A DNA stretch of 64,000 nucleotides. Source: Bacillus_I endophytica_A (GTDB taxonomy: Bacteria; Bacillota; Bacilli; Bacillales; Bacillaceae_H). The stretch lies in assembly GCF_026790145.1 (NCBI RefSeq), contig NZ_JALAMS010000026.1, positions 62,001 through 126,000 of the forward strand, read 5' to 3'. Each line of letters begins with the position of its first letter. The stretch's first letter is position 1. The notes below the pieces were generated by a model. The model did not search any database. It was not told where the DNA came from and was given only the letters and a program-made list of their open reading frames with translations. This document shows positions 61,657 through 64,000 of the stretch, piece after piece. The translations under genes were made by a program, and so were the position numbers.

Positions 61657-62455
61657 ACATTTTCACCTCTTTTTCCCACGTTGTACTCGTAAGTGTTGAT
61701 AGTTCGTCAAAAAGATTAATTTTAAAAGTGCCAACCCCTTCTCCTTCTTTAAGACGCTTTACGGCTCTTTCTCCAGCAAGTCCCATATAGGAAATACCAG
61801 CAAGCGCTCCTTCTAACACACTCCCACTTGCTCCAACAAAACAGCCGATAATAGATGCTGTCATACATCCTGTCCCACTTACACGCGTTAACATCTGGTG
61901 ACCATTCTCTACGTAGACGACACGCTCTCCGTCTGTAATAACGTCAATTTCTCCACTTATGACAACAACAGTGTTATACTTTTTGGCCGTTTTTTTAGCA
62001 ATTGTAGTTTTATCTTCGCCAACTTCCCCAGCATCAACGCCTGAGGTTTTAGCTTTTACTCCAATAAGAGAGGCCACTTCAGAAACATTTCCTCTAATAA
62101 CAGTTACCTTTACTTGCTCTAACAGCCACTGAGCAGATTTCGTACGATATGTTGTAGCCCCAACTCCAACAGGATCAAAGACAACGGGAGTGTCTTTTTC
62201 ATTTGCTTTTCTCATTGCTTTTTCCATTGCAACAAGAGACTCTTTTTTGATTGTCCCAAAATTAATAACAAGTGCAGAAGAAATAGACGTCATTTCTTCT
62301 ACTTCTTCAATAGCATCTGCCATAACAGGAGAACCGCCAGCAGCGAGTGTTGCATTCGCACAATCATTAATTGTCACAGCATTTGTAATATGATGAACAA
62401 GAGGATTTTTTTCTCTTGTTTCCTTTAACAACTCACTAATTCTTTGTTTCATCAT
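61631..62455 (-). CDS. thiM: Hydroxyethylthiazole kinase
   Basis: This 274-residue enzyme phosphorylates the thiazole moiety for salvage. Hallmarks: 'PLVHHITNAVTINDCANATL' near residue 20, 'VFDPVGVGATTYR' near 90 and 'VSGTGCMTASIIG' near 190, which includes the catalytic Cys and anion hole. Its ATG overlaps the stop of thiD (TAATG). Confidence 0.95.
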   Translation of the reverse strand: MMKQRISELLKETREKNPLVHHITNAVTINDCANATLAAGGSPVMADAIEEVEEMTSISSALVINFGTIKKESLVAMEKAMRKANEKDTPVVFDPVGVGATTYRTKSAQWLLEQVKVTVIRGNVSEVASLIGVKAKTSGVDAGEVGEDKTTIAKKTAKKYNTVVVISGEIDVITDGERVVYVENGHQMLTRVSGTGCMTASIIGCFVGASGSVLEGALAGISYMGLAGERAVKRLKEGEGVGTFKINLFDELSTLTSTTWEKEVKMYEAKQPIL

Positions 62456-63270
62456 TAGACTCTCTCCTCTTTATAGACGCCCGCTTTTTCGTAAAGATCA
62501 TAAAAATGATGAGTTGGGCCATGTCCGCTTCCGATGTTTAAGCTATTCTTAATAGCTCCTGTAATATATTCTTTTGCTTGTTTTACCGCATCTTCAAGGG
62601 CTAATCCTCGTGCTAATCCTGCTGAGATGGCAGCTGAAAGCGTGCAACCTGTGCCATGCGTGTTTTTTGTTTGAATTCTCTTTCCATAAAAGTGTGTGAA
62701 CATTTCTCCATTAAAAAGAACATCTGTTGGTTCTTCTTCTAAATGTCCGCCCTTCATTAAAACGGCTGATGGACCTTCCTTTATTAAAAGGCGTGCTGCA
62801 TCTTCCATCTCCTCGATTGTCTTAATCTCTGCTCCTGTAAGTTTGCAGGCTTCAGGAACGTTCGGTGTTACAACTGATGCAAGAGGCAATAGTTCTTTTT
62901 TTAATGCCTCAACAGCTTCTGGGTGAAGCAAGTCATAGCCGCTTTTTGAAATCATCACGGGGTCTAATACAACATGCGGGGCATTGTATTCCTTCAGTTT
63001 TTTAGCAACTACTTTAATTGTTTCAACCGTTGAGAGCATTCCAATTTTCACACTATCAACTTTAATATCTGTAAAAATAGCATCAAGCTGATCTTCAATA
63101 ATGTTTGGAGAAATATCTTGCACAGAAAGAACACCTTTCGTGTTTTGCGCAGTAACTGCAGTAATGACGCTCATTCCGTACGTACCAAGTGCTGAAAAAG
63201 TTTTTAAATCTGCTTGAATCCCTGCTCCTCCTGAGCTGTCAGAGCCTGCAATTGTTAAAGATGTTTTCAT
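62455..63270 (-). CDS. thiD: HMP/HMP-P kinase ThiD
   Basis: This 271-residue ribokinase-fold enzyme phosphorylates hydroxymethylpyrimidine (and its phosphate). Motifs: 'IAGSDSSGGAGIQADLKTF' at residues 7-25 and 'HGTGCTLSAAISAGLARG' near 212, with the catalytic Cys. It overlaps thiW by 4 bases and thiM by 1. It could be pyridoxal-kinase-like, but the operon and riboswitch support thiamin use. Confidence 0.94.
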   Translation of the reverse strand: MKTSLTIAGSDSSGGAGIQADLKTFSALGTYGMSVITAVTAQNTKGVLSVQDISPNIIEDQLDAIFTDIKVDSVKIGMLSTVETIKVVAKKLKEYNAPHVVLDPVMISKSGYDLLHPEAVEALKKELLPLASVVTPNVPEACKLTGAEIKTIEEMEDAARLLIKEGPSAVLMKGGHLEEEPTDVLFNGEMFTHFYGKRIQTKNTHGTGCTLSAAISAGLARGLALEDAVKQAKEYITGAIKNSLNIGSGHGPTHHFYDLYEKAGVYKEERV

Positions 63271-63770
63271 GAATTTAGCCTCCTTAAATTTTCAATTCCA
63301 TTTCGTTTTATAAGTACACGCAAAAAGATATAGCCAAGTAACGCCCCACCAAACGAGCTCATAATAAATGATGGAACAAAAGCAAAGAGAGCGACGTTTT
63401 CCCCTAGAAAAAGAAGGGCAAAAGGATACGCTATTATGGCCCCGATAATCCCTGTTCCAACGACTTCTCCTAACGCAGTGAGCGCCATGTTCTTCGTTTT
63501 CTGATATAAAAACGCTGCTAAAAAGGCACCAATCATACTTCCTGGGAAAGCAAGAATTGAACCTGTCCCAAATAAGTTGCGTAAAAGCGATGTTCCAAAT
63601 GCACATAAAACCGCGTAAAAAGGACCTAATAATACAGCAGAAAGCACGTTAATCACGTGCTGTAACGGAAATATCTTTGCAAACCCAAGCGGAATGTAAA
63701 AAAGATGACTTGTTAACGTTCCAATTGCCATTAAAAGGGCTGTTGCTGATAGCTTCGTTGTTTTACGCAA
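63267..63770 (-). CDS. thiW: ThiW, thiazole-type ECF transporter S component
   Basis: This 167-residue membrane protein has about five helices and starts 'LRKTTKLSATALLMAIGTLT' (L from a TTG start). The ThiW family pattern 'HLFYIPLGFAKIFPLQHVIN' is clear. It is the substrate-binding subunit of an energy-coupling-factor transporter for the thiazole precursor. The start is TTG at 63770, with AGGAGG 8 bases upstream, inside the riboswitch terminator stem. An internal ATG at 63731 has no ribosome site. It is the first gene of thiW-thiD-thiM-thiE. Confidence 0.92.
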   Translation of the reverse strand: MRKTTKLSATALLMAIGTLTSHLFYIPLGFAKIFPLQHVINVLSAVLLGPFYAVLCAFGTSLLRNLFGTGSILAFPGSMIGAFLAAFLYQKTKNMALTALGEVVGTGIIGAIIAYPFALLFLGENVALFAFVPSFIMSSFGGALLGYIFLRVLIKRNGIENLRRLNS

Positions 63771-63803
63771 AAAAAGCTCCTCCTATGAGCACTAGGAGAA
63801 GCT
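63769..63803 (-). terminator. Riboswitch terminator overlapping the thiW ribosome site and start
   Basis: On the minus strand the stem AGCTTCTCCTA / TAGGAGGAGCT (11 pairs with one G-U, loop of 7) is followed by T-rich sequence that continues into the TTG start codon. The right arm contains the AGGAGG ribosome site. Confidence 0.85.
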
Positions 63804-63865
63804 TGTTATGTAAGTAAAGAGTACAACTTAAAAAGCTGATTTGTACACTTCAATTAATATCGTAA

Positions 63866-63965
63866 CGCGACTTCCCTACGCTAGTTTTAACTAGTTCAGG
63901 TTTGAAGGGTCAAAGACAAAAGGTCTTACTCTCAGCCGGCTTCTCCAGCTCCCCTAGTGCAGAAT
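63866..63965 (-). ncRNA. TPP riboswitch upstream of thiW
   Basis: On the minus strand the conserved elements ACTAGGGGAGC, GGCTGAGAGTAAGAC, GACCCTTCAAACCTGA and GCGTAGGGAAGTCGCG are present in order. A TATAAT -10 box at 63984-63989 lies just upstream. Confidence 0.95.
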
Positions 63966-63983
63966 ACTTATGAATTTTTCTTT

Positions 63984-63989
63984 ATTATA
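63984..63989 (-). promoter_or_regulatory. thi operon -10 box
   Basis: Perfect TATAAT on the minus strand about 20 bases before the TPP aptamer; the -35 lies outside the window. Confidence 0.6.
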
Positions 63990-64000
63990 TCAATTTTCGA

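Overview
This AT-rich window looks like the chromosome of a Gram-positive, spore-forming-type Bacillaceae bacterium, possibly of the Priestia/Bacillus group. The evidence is the set of linked orthologues: ywnA/ywnB, yhaQP, ykpA, gltAB with divergent gltC, odhAB, yojNO, a cspB-type gene, a tetraprenyl-beta-curcumene/squalene-hopene type cyclase, strong AGGAGG ribosome sites and compact stem-loop terminators. The species assignment is inference. No tRNA, rRNA, insertion sequence, prophage or CRISPR array is visible.

Layout. 0-7.5 kb: a cytochrome P450 pseudogene, a divergent Rrf2 regulator/oxidoreductase pair (ywnA-ywnB), an ABC export pair (yhaQP), two tiny membrane proteins (one frameshifted), a DinB-like protein and a LysR regulator. 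7.5-15.6 kb: DUF1643, an SDR, a zinc-independent S14 ribosomal protein behind a Zur box, a Bcr/CflA-type efflux pump, an ABC-F ATPase, a TerC-family protein, a cold-shock protein, a poly-gamma-glutamate hydrolase, a 51-aa FbpA-like protein and a HAD phosphatase. 15.7-22.8 kb: glutamate synthase gltAB with the divergent activator gltC and a GltC box between them. 22.8-25.1 kb: small proteins, a DCC-family protein, and an SPFH/band-7 protein coupled to a 50-aa membrane peptide.

25.3-30.5 kb is the most unusual part: a minus-strand tandem array of seven related copies of a membrane-anchored extracytoplasmic protein that I do not recognise. Five are intact and two are decayed, and an orphan helical gene fragment sits inside the array. 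The pattern resembles arrays of immunity genes, but no toxin is present. 30.7-41.7 kb: glutaminase, the triterpene-type cyclase, a small DUF6501-like protein, an esterase, a complete capBCADE-type poly-gamma-glutamate capsule operon (including the 47-aa CapE), and an ABC-class ATPase. With the hydrolase at 13.9 kb and the glutamate-forming gltAB and glsA, the window holds both synthesis and degradation of poly-gamma-glutamate.

41.8-53.9 kb: odhAB, an amidohydrolase, LysR, methyltransferase, a C45-type Ntn hydrolase, yojNO and a KOW/DUF2187 protein. 54.1-58.3 kb: an alpha/beta hydrolase followed by an McrBC-like two-gene defence module with a long unrecognised N-terminal region on the ATPase. 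58.6-60 kb: a MerR-type DNA-binding coiled-coil protein and a small basic protein. 60.1-64 kb: thiamin salvage and synthesis, with tenA (plus strand) and thiW-thiD-thiM-thiE (minus strand) converging on a shared terminator. Each unit has its own TPP riboswitch. The thiW switch is notable because the terminator hairpin contains the Shine-Dalgarno sequence and its U-tract runs into the UUG start codon.
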